Shown one piece after another: positions 1-8,113 of a stretch of DNA of 64,000 nucleotides. The notes below the pieces were generated by a model. That model saw only the letters and a list, made by a program, of their open reading frames with translations. It made no database searches and was not told the origin of the DNA. Position 1 is the stretch's first letter. The number at the start of each line of letters is the position of its first letter. Origin of the DNA: a bacterium (lineage in GTDB: Bacteria; AUK180); contig JAGLGN010000001.1 of NCBI GenBank assembly GCA_023144005.1, positions 62,001 to 126,000 on the forward strand, written 5' to 3'. Both the position numbers and the translations under genes were made by a program.

Positions 1-1
1 A

Positions 2-358
2 AAAGATGTTATCTTCACCGTACTCACGGATTCCATGGAGATGTACGGATCCAGAATAAAAGAAGAAAGGGAGAACGCCGGAGAATACACTGCACTGCAA
101 GCCTCAGCCGATATGTCCAGGTATCTGTATGGCCTTGGGACAGATCATATGCTGGAGCTTTCCTATTATGACAGAAAAAGAATGCATAATCTCAAGTATT
201 TCACTTGGATAGAGCAGCAGGGTAAGGATGTCGAAGAACTCAATGCACAGTGGTATGATGATGATTATTGGACCAAACAATTCCATTCCTATGAAAAGTG
301 GGATGAAGAGATCAATGAATTCAATGAACGGACAGGACTCTTAAAAGATTATACCTGA
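2..358 (+). CDS. PLP-dependent cysteine synthase-like enzyme, C-terminal end (partial)
   Basis: The reading frame is open from the left edge of the window, so only the last 118 residues are present. The tail contains blocks I associate with the long cysteine synthase-like PLP-dependent enzymes (about 450 residues): TTDHM-like GTDHM, YYDRKRMHNLKYFTW, EQQGK and LNAQWYDDDYW. The PLP lysine and the cofactor site lie outside the window, so the family is assigned from the tail alone. The gene converges with and overlaps by 10 bp the end of the DUF364 gene on the other strand. Substrate cannot be inferred. Confidence 0.6.
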   Translation, partial: KDVIFTVLTDSMEMYGSRIKEERENAGEYTALQASADMSRYLYGLGTDHMLELSYYDRKRMHNLKYFTWIEQQGKDVEELNAQWYDDDYWTKQFHSYEKWDEEINEFNERTGLLKDYT

Positions 359-1056
359 TCCGAAAATAATATTGTTTTCTTTCCGTGGGGCTGGAATTCT
401 TTGGTTCCTCCCCCGCGGGAAATGATGTCAAGTATTTTCATATCGTTTTTTTCAAAAACTGACGAGAAGATCCCATTTATCCGGTACTCTCTCATCATTT
501 CAGGATCGTTCGTGGCGGATGGCCCGAGCAAATAGATCGAAGCATCTTCCGATATATGTTCTAATAGTGAAACATAGGTTCCATTAGAGACCGCCGTGGC
601 GGTCATTATCACACAATCAGCTTTTTCCAGAGACGCGAATTCGTCTTCTACGGAGAAACTATCGGATTTCGTGGGGTCTCTGTCAAAGACCGCCAAGGAG
701 ATATTCTCTGAATTAAATTTACGGACGAGAGGTCTGAACATGCCGATCATGACAATACAGTCAAAAGAAGAGAAATCAATGGCTTCAAAGATGTCCATAT
801 GAGAAAGATGAGGACTGTCGATATTAAAGATCGCATTGACATAGCAATTGTAAATAATACGGTCGGCAAGATTATCAAGATCAGGAAAAGGGGAAGAGCT
901 GTGATCTACGGAGAGTGCGCCGCCGGGGTTTGCGCAAACACCGATGGAACCGTCCTTTAGCATCATCGCTGAATACTTTTTTCCGAATTCCACACGTGAA
1001 ACGAGATTATGTATAAAGCCGTGTCTTTGAAGAAGGAATCTCAGCGGATCGATCAT
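349..1056 (-). CDS. DUF364-type putative heavy-metal chelation domain protein
   Basis: A 235-residue soluble protein. The C-terminal half has the layout of the DUF364 (putative heavy-metal chelation) family: a VMIGMFRP strand near residue 103, a DRDP motif, the ADCVIMTATAVSNGT segment, LLGPSA near residue 180, and a SRGGGT motif close to the end. The N-terminal part matches the DUF4213-like domain usually in front of it. It is the last gene of the leftward operon and its ATG overlaps the nitroreductase stop as ATGA, which implies translational coupling. Members are thought to bind metals or cofactors; no precise function is established. Confidence 0.7.
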   Translation of the reverse strand: MIDPLRFLLQRHGFIHNLVSRVEFGKKYSAMMLKDGSIGVCANPGGALSVDHSSSPFPDLDNLADRIIYNCYVNAIFNIDSPHLSHMDIFEAIDFSSFDCIVMIGMFRPLVRKFNSENISLAVFDRDPTKSDSFSVEDEFASLEKADCVIMTATAVSNGTYVSLLEHISEDASIYLLGPSATNDPEMMREYRINGIFSSVFEKNDMKILDIISRGGGTKEFQPHGKKTILFSDQV

Positions 1057-1622
1057 CTCCCATACCCGTTGAAAAACACAAAATCCTTCTGCTCCTTTCG
1101 ATTCTTTGAGCCAACACTTAATTTAGAGATCTTTTCCATCATTCCCGGAGAGGAATCCGAAGGATAGCCAAGGGGAGAGATCGCAACGATCTCAAATCTT
1201 TTTGGAATGGAAAGAAGAGATCTCAGTTTTTTAGAAGAGAACCACGCGACCCAACAGGTGCCAAGTCCATACTCCCATGCCGCCAGTATCAAATGCTCCA
1301 TGGCAATGGCAAAATCGACCAGATAATAATCTATTCCGTTGAACCTCAGATTCTTTTTTTTGTCGGCCAATCCCACGATGAGCACAGGCGCAGAATTGAG
1401 AAAACCGATATTGGTATTGATCCCCGTGGCCTTGACGGCCTTGCTTTTCAATTCAGGATCATCGATGATAATGAATTCCCAAGGTTGACGATTCCGCGCC
1501 GACGGGGCCCAGCGGGCCGCCTCGAGTATAGAATCGATCATTTCTCTGTCAATTGGAGCTTCTTTATATTTTCTCACGCTCTTTCGTGTAAGAAATAGCT
1601 TTATTTTTTCCTTATCACGCAC
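1053..1622 (-). CDS. Nitroreductase family protein
   Basis: A 189-residue FMN-dependent nitroreductase-like oxidoreductase. The FMN-binding start is clear (TRKSVRKYKEAPID, residues 12-25), followed by ILEAARWAPSARNRQPWEF (32-50), where the Arg and Asn residues bind FMN phosphate and ring. GLGTCWVAWF near residue 119 and ISPLGYP near 149 are the usual C-terminal motifs. The length fits the short single-domain members. It sits 3 bp from the upstream membrane-protein gene and overlaps the downstream DUF364 gene by 4 bp. The physiological substrate is unknown; such proteins use NAD(P)H to reduce quinones or nitro compounds. Confidence 0.9.
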   Translation of the reverse strand: MRDKEKIKLFLTRKSVRKYKEAPIDREMIDSILEAARWAPSARNRQPWEFIIIDDPELKSKAVKATGINTNIGFLNSAPVLIVGLADKKKNLRFNGIDYYLVDFAIAMEHLILAAWEYGLGTCWVAWFSSKKLRSLLSIPKRFEIVAISPLGYPSDSSPGMMEKISKLSVGSKNRKEQKDFVFFNGYGR

Positions 1623-1625
1623 TGC

Positions 1626-3245
1626 TCAGAACTCCTTTTCACCGCATCTCAGTATCTTTTCTATACCGAAGAACATCGGCCCGCCCTTGACCTCACCCGC
1701 AAGTTTCCACAGATCCGGATTATACGGGTCGGCCGCTAGCGCGGCTGGCAACTTCTCCGGATCGGTCATTGCCATTACCATATTCAACCTCAGGCCGGCG
1801 TACTCCCGCATCTGCTTCTTTATACCTTCTTGTATAAATTCATTTTCTAAGAGGGCGGCGGTCAGGTAAGATAGCGCAAATGTTTTTTCATCCCTGTAAT
1901 CCCTTCCCAGAGATTCAACATATTCCCAGATCTCTTCCTTTTCATAAGGAGCAAGCGATTCTCCCCTTAAGAGCATCTGAAAGAGATAAGGGCCCCGGAA
2001 CATTACTATGTGAAGATCGGGATCTCTGTCCAGGACGATCATATCTCCGTCCATATAGGTAAGCAGCCAATTATTCGAAGATGACAATTTATAAAAAAGT
2101 GATGAACGGTTGAAGATCATACTGACGGGAAGAACGATAACGCCTGTGTCTTCCGGTGCCCACATCTTACCTTCCGCTGTAAGTATTTCTGCCAATTGAT
2201 CCGTAAAAGAGATGCTTTCCCGCGAGAAAGGGATCCTTGCAGCTTGAAATTTCGGAAAAAGAACCGCATCCAGAGCAGGGCCGTTCACCGGAAAATTGAA
2301 CATCCGGCCGTAATGTGGCATTTTATACAGGTTTACAAGATCCCCATAGATAAACAGATCAGGGGAATTGCGCCGGTGGACCTTTCCTTTGCCCAGAGGA
2401 ACACCGTTCCAGAAAACCATTATCAAAAGTATGGATAATACGGCAAAAATGAGTTTTGGGCGAAAAGAGATCAATTCTTCAGTGATCAAAAGAATAAAAA
2501 CAAATGGCAGTGTAAGCGGCTCCAGAATTGATATCAACAGCAAAGCATATACCCGGATGTTGCTCTTTTTTCTTAATGTTCTGGCAAGGACATAGGCGGG
2601 AGCAAGCAGAATGGAAACGATGCTGAAAGGAGACCATATCAAATAATAGAACAAAGACGGCTGATAGTAGAATCCAAGAAATGGAGCAAGGTAAAATTGT
2701 ATCGGAAAAAGCAGAGGAAGAAACCAGGCTTTTGCTCTTGATCTGCAGAAGATATACATTGCGAACGGAAATGCGAAGGGTGTTATATTTACTGCCAGAA
2801 TTCCAAATACAAGAGTGCCGATGATCTTCCCATTTTTGGCATATAGCCACTCGGACAGCAGAAATATCAATCCCAATGAAGATAGATTCCAATTACCGAA
2901 ATATCCCATCACAAGGATAAACGGCAAAGAGATCAGCAAGGCCTCATCGTCTTTTTTGATCAGCAGAAAAGCAAGCAGAGAAACCATTAAGAGTAAAGGA
3001 ATAAGCACTCTCACAAGGGCGGCTCCGCAAAGAGTTACTAACTTTGCCGTCAATATGGAGTATTGTACAGGGAAGCCCTTGATATCCGCAGTAGCATTGT
3101 AATCCGGTGCTGATAGCCATTTATTCAGAACAACATTCCCCAAGGGCCTCCCATCCTCTGTATTAAAGAAGGAAAAATGCAGCATTGAAAAAAATGCCGC
3201 CAAGATAAGTAATACTCTAATTAAAGATAAATATCTCTTTTTCAC
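1626..3245 (-). CDS. Polytopic membrane protein of unknown function
   Basis: A 539-residue protein. After one N-terminal membrane segment (about 7-27) and a short extracytoplasmic stretch there are roughly seven or eight hydrophobic helices up to about residue 285. The remaining 250 residues are soluble and end in a helical, TPR-like stretch (for example ALAADPYNPDLWKLAGEV). This arrangement resembles membrane glycosyltransferases with a periplasmic tail, but I see no Asp/Glu catalytic motif that would justify that name. The start is GTG at 3245, preceded by GGTGAT; the first 29 bp overlap the upstream lipoprotein gene. Function unknown. Confidence 0.65.
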   Translation of the reverse strand: MKKRYLSLIRVLLILAAFFSMLHFSFFNTEDGRPLGNVVLNKWLSAPDYNATADIKGFPVQYSILTAKLVTLCGAALVRVLIPLLLMVSLLAFLLIKKDDEALLISLPFILVMGYFGNWNLSSLGLIFLLSEWLYAKNGKIIGTLVFGILAVNITPFAFPFAMYIFCRSRAKAWFLPLLFPIQFYLAPFLGFYYQPSLFYYLIWSPFSIVSILLAPAYVLARTLRKKSNIRVYALLLISILEPLTLPFVFILLITEELISFRPKLIFAVLSILLIMVFWNGVPLGKGKVHRRNSPDLFIYGDLVNLYKMPHYGRMFNFPVNGPALDAVLFPKFQAARIPFSRESISFTDQLAEILTAEGKMWAPEDTGVIVLPVSMIFNRSSLFYKLSSSNNWLLTYMDGDMIVLDRDPDLHIVMFRGPYLFQMLLRGESLAPYEKEEIWEYVESLGRDYRDEKTFALSYLTAALLENEFIQEGIKKQMREYAGLRLNMVMAMTDPEKLPAALAADPYNPDLWKLAGEVKGGPMFFGIEKILRCGEKEF

Positions 3246-4332
3246 TGATCACCGTCAATACCCCTCCTTCACCGATCTTAACCTCATTCACACAACCGTT
3301 CCATATTTTATTCAAAACGCCTGCGGGGCCGCTGATGGAAATAAGGCCGGCGGAAGTCCCCAGAAAGAGCTCATCATCCTTGGAAACAATGGAGGTAAAA
3401 CTGCTGCCCGGCAATTCGGAGAGAGATACAATAACCTCAAATATTCCGGAAAATGTGTTGAAGGAATATACTTGCGAAGGGGTCATAACATATAGATTAT
3501 CACCCGAGGATGCCAGTTGATCTATGCGCAGATCGGTCACCATTCCCGATGACGGATAATCTTCCCATGATCGTGTGCTGCTGTCATAAGAGTACAGGCC
3601 GTTATATGTGGCAAAGAATATTCTTCCGTTTATAGAGTGGACAGCCGTAACCTTGAAGCCATCAAAGAATTCACCATAGGAATAGTTTTCAACAGTATCC
3701 AGATCAAGGTCATAAATGGTAACAGCACTTGCGGTAACGATACAAAGAAGATTGCCGATAAGCTCACACTTGAGACATTCATTGTCCGAGATCGGAGAAT
3801 TCTCCGTATCAAGCGAATACCATGAATCGATCGTGCGTATCCCTTTGTACTTCTCATATTGTATATTCAATGCGGGATTCAATGTATGCACGGTAAGCCC
3901 GTTATCGGTCGCGGCAAAGAGAATATCGTCATTTCCGCAAATATCGTTCACACGGTCAGAAGATACGGTTTGATTTGATGTAAAATAGCCATTGATCTCC
4001 TTTTGGGAAGGATCGATCTCGAAAAGTCCTGAGAAGGTACAGATATAGAATTTACTTCCAATGCACTTAATTTTGAAGATCTGCGAAGCAACTGCATTAA
4101 CACTGAAGCTGATATCTTCCGTCTTCCCGGAAGAGAGATATTTGACCCCGTCATCAACAATGATGGCGGCATCGCCGCAGCCGGTAAAGACCCTTATAGG
4201 AAGGTCTGAAGTGTATATAAGTTTACTTATCATTTCCGGATTTACAGGCGGTACATCTTTGACGTCAAAAGAACATCCCGTGACAAGAAGCAAAAAAATA
4301 CTAAAGGCCGTTACTTTATTCATATTGCTCAA
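3217..4332 (-). CDS. Lipoprotein with beta-propeller repeats
   Basis: The N-terminus has a signal sequence and lipobox (LLVTGC, lipidated Cys at about residue 20). The mature protein contains several repeats of the two-component-regulator-propeller type, such as LFAATDNGLTVHTLN, FFATYNGLYSYD and LFLGTSAGLISIS, so a beta-propeller is likely. It probably sits on the periplasmic face of a membrane and binds a ligand or partner. I kept the TTG at 4332 because GGGAG lies about 7 nt before it; the ATG at 4323 is the alternative. It overlaps the deaminase gene upstream and the membrane-protein gene downstream. Confidence 0.65.
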   Translation of the reverse strand: MSNMNKVTAFSIFLLLVTGCSFDVKDVPPVNPEMISKLIYTSDLPIRVFTGCGDAAIIVDDGVKYLSSGKTEDISFSVNAVASQIFKIKCIGSKFYICTFSGLFEIDPSQKEINGYFTSNQTVSSDRVNDICGNDDILFAATDNGLTVHTLNPALNIQYEKYKGIRTIDSWYSLDTENSPISDNECLKCELIGNLLCIVTASAVTIYDLDLDTVENYSYGEFFDGFKVTAVHSINGRIFFATYNGLYSYDSSTRSWEDYPSSGMVTDLRIDQLASSGDNLYVMTPSQVYSFNTFSGIFEVIVSLSELPGSSFTSIVSKDDELFLGTSAGLISISGPAGVLNKIWNGCVNEVKIGEGGVLTVISEKEIFIFN

Positions 4333-4774
4333 CTTTAACTCCCGCTTCCTTTAGAAAGCTTGATGATAACCCCTTCTTATCAGGGTACCCCTCAGAATAG
4401 ACGATCCTTTCAACCCCCGCATTGATAAGAAGCTTTGCGCATATGATGCATGGGTGATGTGTTATATAACATGTGCATTTATCGGTAGATGTTCCGAACC
4501 TCGCAGCTTGAATAAGTGCGTTCTGTTCTGCGTGCAGGCCCCGGCAGATCTCGAGCTTCGTTCCAGATTCTATCTCCATTTCATTCCTGAGACAGCCAAG
4601 GTCAAGGCAATGCTTCAATTTATTGGGAGCACCATTATACCCGGAAGCGATTATTCTGTTATTCCTGACCAGAACGGCGCCAACCCTTCTTCGCAGACAC
4701 GTGGACCGCCGGGCAACATCATATGTCAGGCGCATAAAGTATTCGTCCCAGCCGGGACGGGGAGCTGTCTTCAT
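4316..4774 (-). CDS. comEB: dCMP deaminase family protein (ComEB-like)
   Basis: A 152-residue zinc-dependent cytidine/deoxycytidylate deaminase. The zinc site is complete: HAE (GLHAEQNAL, about residues 79-87) supplies the His ligand and proton-shuttling Glu, and PCIIC (about 108-112) supplies two Cys ligands. The N-terminal RPGWDEYFMRLTYDVARRS block is typical of ComE operon protein 2/dCMP deaminases, which make dUMP for dTTP synthesis. I chose the ATG at 4774 because GGAG is 5 nt upstream; a GTG two codons earlier is less likely. It directly follows lptD. The symbol rests on family similarity only. Confidence 0.88.
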   Translation of the reverse strand: MKTAPRPGWDEYFMRLTYDVARRSTCLRRRVGAVLVRNNRIIASGYNGAPNKLKHCLDLGCLRNEMEIESGTKLEICRGLHAEQNALIQAARFGTSTDKCTCYITHHPCIICAKLLINAGVERIVYSEGYPDKKGLSSSFLKEAGVKVEQYE

Positions 4775-4783
4775 AATCACTCC

Positions 4784-7700
4784 TTATATTGGCATGGGTT
4801 CTCGATTACCCATCACACTTAAAATATCATTCAAAAAATCACCTTCTATCTTCAGATCGCTACCCGGGAATTTACCTATCTCCACAGAGAAGAGAAATTT
4901 GTTCAAGGAAAGAGCATTTCCGATATACTGCTGTTGATATGTCAATTTAACTACGAAGCAATGCAGCGGAAAAGACAAGTCAATATCTCTTTTGTAAAAT
5001 CTCTCCGCAATATTGCTTCCATGGTAATTGTACCCCAAGCCTATACGAAAAGTCAAATTTTCCCCTGAATATGATAGTGCCAGTGTTTGCGTGAATTCAG
5101 CATATTTATACAATGTTGTATATATATTAAATTTACCGAAACTTTTACTCGTTGAGAGATTGAAGTATTTCAACTCCTCCGCTAAGAGATCATAATAGGC
5201 CGAGAGGGATAGGCGATAAGGAGAAATAGTAGAATAGATCTGTATGCCCGGGATCTTTTTCAAAGAAAAATCATAGTATCCCGAAAGAGAGAGTTCGCCG
5301 AAATTCTTGACCCGGTCGCCGATCTTATACGATATCAGATTCTTCATCTTAAAACTGAGGCTTCTTACAGGGGAAGAAAAATATCCCGCCGTTCCTATCA
5401 AGTCGGCTTCTGAAGAAATGGGAAAAGGATGGTCGTATCTGAATGAAAGAGAGGGGTTGACCGTATGTTTGATTTGTAGATCTCCGCTTCCATAGATCCT
5501 GTAAGCATTCGAGGAAAAGCCGATCGTCAGCGGAGTATGTAAGAAGGTAAGATACTGAGAATCCTTTGCATTTTGTCGGTAACTCATGGCGAAGGTGCCT
5601 CCAAAATTCAATGTCAGAATCCGCATATTCAGCGGCTTAACTGAAAGAACAGCGGATGAGGCTCCGCTGCCGACCGAATTCTTCCTGAGATAATTATTGT
5701 TCATTTGTAAATAGAGCGGGCCGATAGGGATTCTTCTTAAGCTCAAAGAAATTGAAGGAAGGGTCTCTTCGGTGGACTCGGAAGACGCGTATTCGTATTT
5801 CCTGAAGGAGGCGGCGGCCGAAAGGTGGAGGAGCTTGAAAATATTTCCGGAAACACTCGTTTTGTTTATGAATTCTTTCTGATTAATATAATCATCATAC
5901 GCCTGAAAGTAACGATTCATATAGCTTTCGTTGCTGAGGTCAAGAGACAATCTCATATGCGCGCCGTAAACCCTTTGCAGAGCGGATATATTTACTTTAT
6001 ACATATCAGTATAAGAACTGTCCTTTACGAATATATTATTCCAATCCCTGTTGAAATAGACGATCCCTTCTCCTGAGCCGTTCTTAATCTTATATTTGCC
6101 CTCAACTCCCAATCCAAGATCCCGCTCTGTCATATAATCCAGAAGCAAATTCAGCTTCCATTTCGTGGAACCGTCAGGGCGAAAGAGTATCTTGTTCTTA
6201 ATGAAATAACCGGAATAACTTTCCCGCCCGAGCCTTGTCACGAGCATTCCCTCATCAGGATCAATGTCGCGCACATAGAAAGGAAGGTACAATATCGGAA
6301 GGCCGCCGATATAATACAGGGCGGAACGGAACATCATTTTATCCTCTCTTATGATCTTCAGGTCTGAAACCGCGAAATGATAATGAGGGTTCCAATTGTC
6401 GCATGTCGTTACCTTGGCGCCTTTCAAATACAGGGTCGTGCTGTCTTTTATCAGAAGCCGGCGTGAATAGATCCACCATTGCTCCTGCTTAGTCAAGACT
6501 CCGGTTGCGTACAGTTCTCCGCTTGAACGGTCATAATAGGCTTTGGAGGCCTTGATCTGCTGATCGACCTGGGAGGGGTCCAGATCAAAAGACCGGTCCA
6601 TCGTTCCCGAAATACTGAAAAGATCGGTCGCGGTCGGGAAAAAGATCAAGTCGCCCTCGCCGTAAAATTCGGGTGTCTGCAAATAGAATTTATCCTTTTC
6701 GGAATATAGCTCAAGGTTTCTTCCTGAGAGTGTCCTCGTATCAGCCCATGAGATATTAAGAGAATCACAGCGAGCTAGTTCATCCGGCCTTTCCAGAACA
6801 GCGAAAGGCAGAAAAGCCCTCTTTGCGGATATATCGTCGAGGACAGCGGTTGAAAAATACACGGAGTATTCTGCTTCATCTTCAGGAGAGATGATGAGGT
6901 GGCCGTCGCCGGAAAGCGTCATTGTGCCGGAATCCATCCGTACGCTGATGCTCGAAAGAAGGTGATCGGTGCCGTAAACGGTGAAGCCGTTATTTATCAA
7001 CAGATCACCATTTCTGAACAACTCAAGGCCGCGGGCGAAATATATTCTGCCCGAAGTATCACTCCCCCTAATTATCTTCGTGCAATAAGCGCGCTTCTCG
7101 GATATACTGTAGAGCAGCTCTTCGGGAAATAATTGTATCGTTTCGGTATTCGAATGTATGGTCAGCATCGGAGTTCCCTTCATCTCCGCTGTCGAAGTAT
7201 CTCCGATAAGCACTTTTCCGGTGATCGTATTCCCTTCAAGTTCGATCACCGGCTCACCTTCCAGGCGATAATCCACCAATTGCCCTTCTTTCATCAAACC
7301 TGTGAACCGCGCACCACTGAGAGAAGTATCTCCTATAATGACAATATTACTGCCTTTAAGATCACCCGTCTGCTCATTAAAGATAAGGTCATCAAAAAAC
7401 AAGCGCCGGTCGTTTCCGATAAACTCACCGGGTGAGGATAATATCAATTCGCCGGAACCCAGATCATATCTCCCTTTATCACCGAGGAAGATTCCCCCTG
7501 AACCTTCAGACCGTATATTCTCAGCGACCGTGATCACATCGTCTCCGTAATAATACCCGGTTCCGTAGAGGGTATGCTCCTCTGACCGGAAAACAAAGCT
7601 CCCGTCGCCGCTTAATGAGCCGCTGCTGAAACGTACCGGATCATCGGAGGAAAGGACGCCATCATCGGTGTAAGCCACAACTGGAGGGGCCAGAACCCCT

Positions 7701-7999
7701 TCCTTCTCGCCGGAATAATAGTCCATGCCTTGTGAGTGTATCGATCTTATCCGTGGAGATGAAAAATACACCGGATCATCCGTATGCAGGTGATAGCCCT
7801 CATCTTTTTTACATAATCTGATATTGGCGCCGGAGATCGTTGCACCTTCGGAATCCTTCACCGTACCGCTTGAAATAAAGTATTCATAGAAATCTGAATA
7901 CCGCTTGATCTGTATCCCCTCTCCGGAAAGATCGAGAGCCTCTCCGAATGCAGGGCATGCGATCAGAAAAATAAGCAATAGAAAAGAAAGTCCTCTCAT
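4784..7999 (-). CDS. lptD: LptD/OstA-like outer-membrane LPS assembly protein
   Basis: A 1071-residue protein with a cleavable signal peptide (hydrophobic stretch 4-17, ending ACPAFGEA). Residues about 25-520 are successive beta-strand repeats of the OstA/LptA-jellyroll type (phrases such as EEHTLYGTGYYYGDD and GKVLIGDTSTAEM). From about 555 the sequence YYIGGLPILYLPFYVRD marks the start of the LptD barrel domain, followed by about 480 residues of alternating amphipathic strands. It should insert LPS-like glycolipid into the outer leaflet. It is longer than E. coli LptD (about 780) because of the extended N-terminal domain. It heads the leftward operon behind a leaderless-type promoter. Confidence 0.8.
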   Translation of the reverse strand: MRGLSFLLLIFLIACPAFGEALDLSGEGIQIKRYSDFYEYFISSGTVKDSEGATISGANIRLCKKDEGYHLHTDDPVYFSSPRIRSIHSQGMDYYSGEKEGVLAPPVVAYTDDGVLSSDDPVRFSSGSLSGDGSFVFRSEEHTLYGTGYYYGDDVITVAENIRSEGSGGIFLGDKGRYDLGSGELILSSPGEFIGNDRRLFFDDLIFNEQTGDLKGSNIVIIGDTSLSGARFTGLMKEGQLVDYRLEGEPVIELEGNTITGKVLIGDTSTAEMKGTPMLTIHSNTETIQLFPEELLYSISEKRAYCTKIIRGSDTSGRIYFARGLELFRNGDLLINNGFTVYGTDHLLSSISVRMDSGTMTLSGDGHLIISPEDEAEYSVYFSTAVLDDISAKRAFLPFAVLERPDELARCDSLNISWADTRTLSGRNLELYSEKDKFYLQTPEFYGEGDLIFFPTATDLFSISGTMDRSFDLDPSQVDQQIKASKAYYDRSSGELYATGVLTKQEQWWIYSRRLLIKDSTTLYLKGAKVTTCDNWNPHYHFAVSDLKIIREDKMMFRSALYYIGGLPILYLPFYVRDIDPDEGMLVTRLGRESYSGYFIKNKILFRPDGSTKWKLNLLLDYMTERDLGLGVEGKYKIKNGSGEGIVYFNRDWNNIFVKDSSYTDMYKVNISALQRVYGAHMRLSLDLSNESYMNRYFQAYDDYINQKEFINKTSVSGNIFKLLHLSAAASFRKYEYASSESTEETLPSISLSLRRIPIGPLYLQMNNNYLRKNSVGSGASSAVLSVKPLNMRILTLNFGGTFAMSYRQNAKDSQYLTFLHTPLTIGFSSNAYRIYGSGDLQIKHTVNPSLSFRYDHPFPISSEADLIGTAGYFSSPVRSLSFKMKNLISYKIGDRVKNFGELSLSGYYDFSLKKIPGIQIYSTISPYRLSLSAYYDLLAEELKYFNLSTSKSFGKFNIYTTLYKYAEFTQTLALSYSGENLTFRIGLGYNYHGSNIAERFYKRDIDLSFPLHCFVVKLTYQQQYIGNALSLNKFLFSVEIGKFPGSDLKIEGDFLNDILSVMGNREPMPI

Positions 8000-8034
8000 A
8001 AGAGGATTTTACACTAATTTCCATGTTTTTTCAA
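8000..8034 (-). promoter_or_regulatory. Sigma-70-type promoter of lptD, predicted leaderless
   Basis: Read on the minus strand: TTGAAA (8034-8029), a 17-bp spacer, TAAAAT (8011-8006), then only six bases (CCTCTT) to the lptD ATG. Transcription expected about 7 nt after the -10 box would begin at the start codon, and there is no Shine-Dalgarno site between. It is back to back with the branching-enzyme promoter 45 bp away. Confidence 0.75.
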
Positions 8035-8078
8035 AATTACGGTAACGTTTGAAAGGGCGCCCGATGGTTCCTGCCGTC

Positions 8079-8113
8079 TTGCAATTATCTATAAGAATGT
8101 GTATAATTATCCT
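8079..8113 (+). promoter_or_regulatory. Sigma-70-type promoter of the 8.1-18.7 kb operon, predicted leaderless
   Basis: TTGCAA (8079-8084), a 17-bp spacer and a perfect TATAAT (8102-8107) are followed by six bases and the ATG at 8114. The predicted transcription start coincides with that ATG. An in-frame ATG at 8099 lies within the promoter itself and so is unlikely to be used. No Shine-Dalgarno sequence is present. Confidence 0.8.

Noticed and set aside
2479-2892. A 137-codon frame inside the membrane-protein gene
   Set aside because: Same strand, other frame, fully within the longer gene with consistent membrane helices; likely chance.
8099-8113. ATG at 8099 as the start of the branching enzyme
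   Set aside because: It lies within the -10 region of a very good promoter; ATG 8114 is at the predicted transcription start and begins the conserved sequence.
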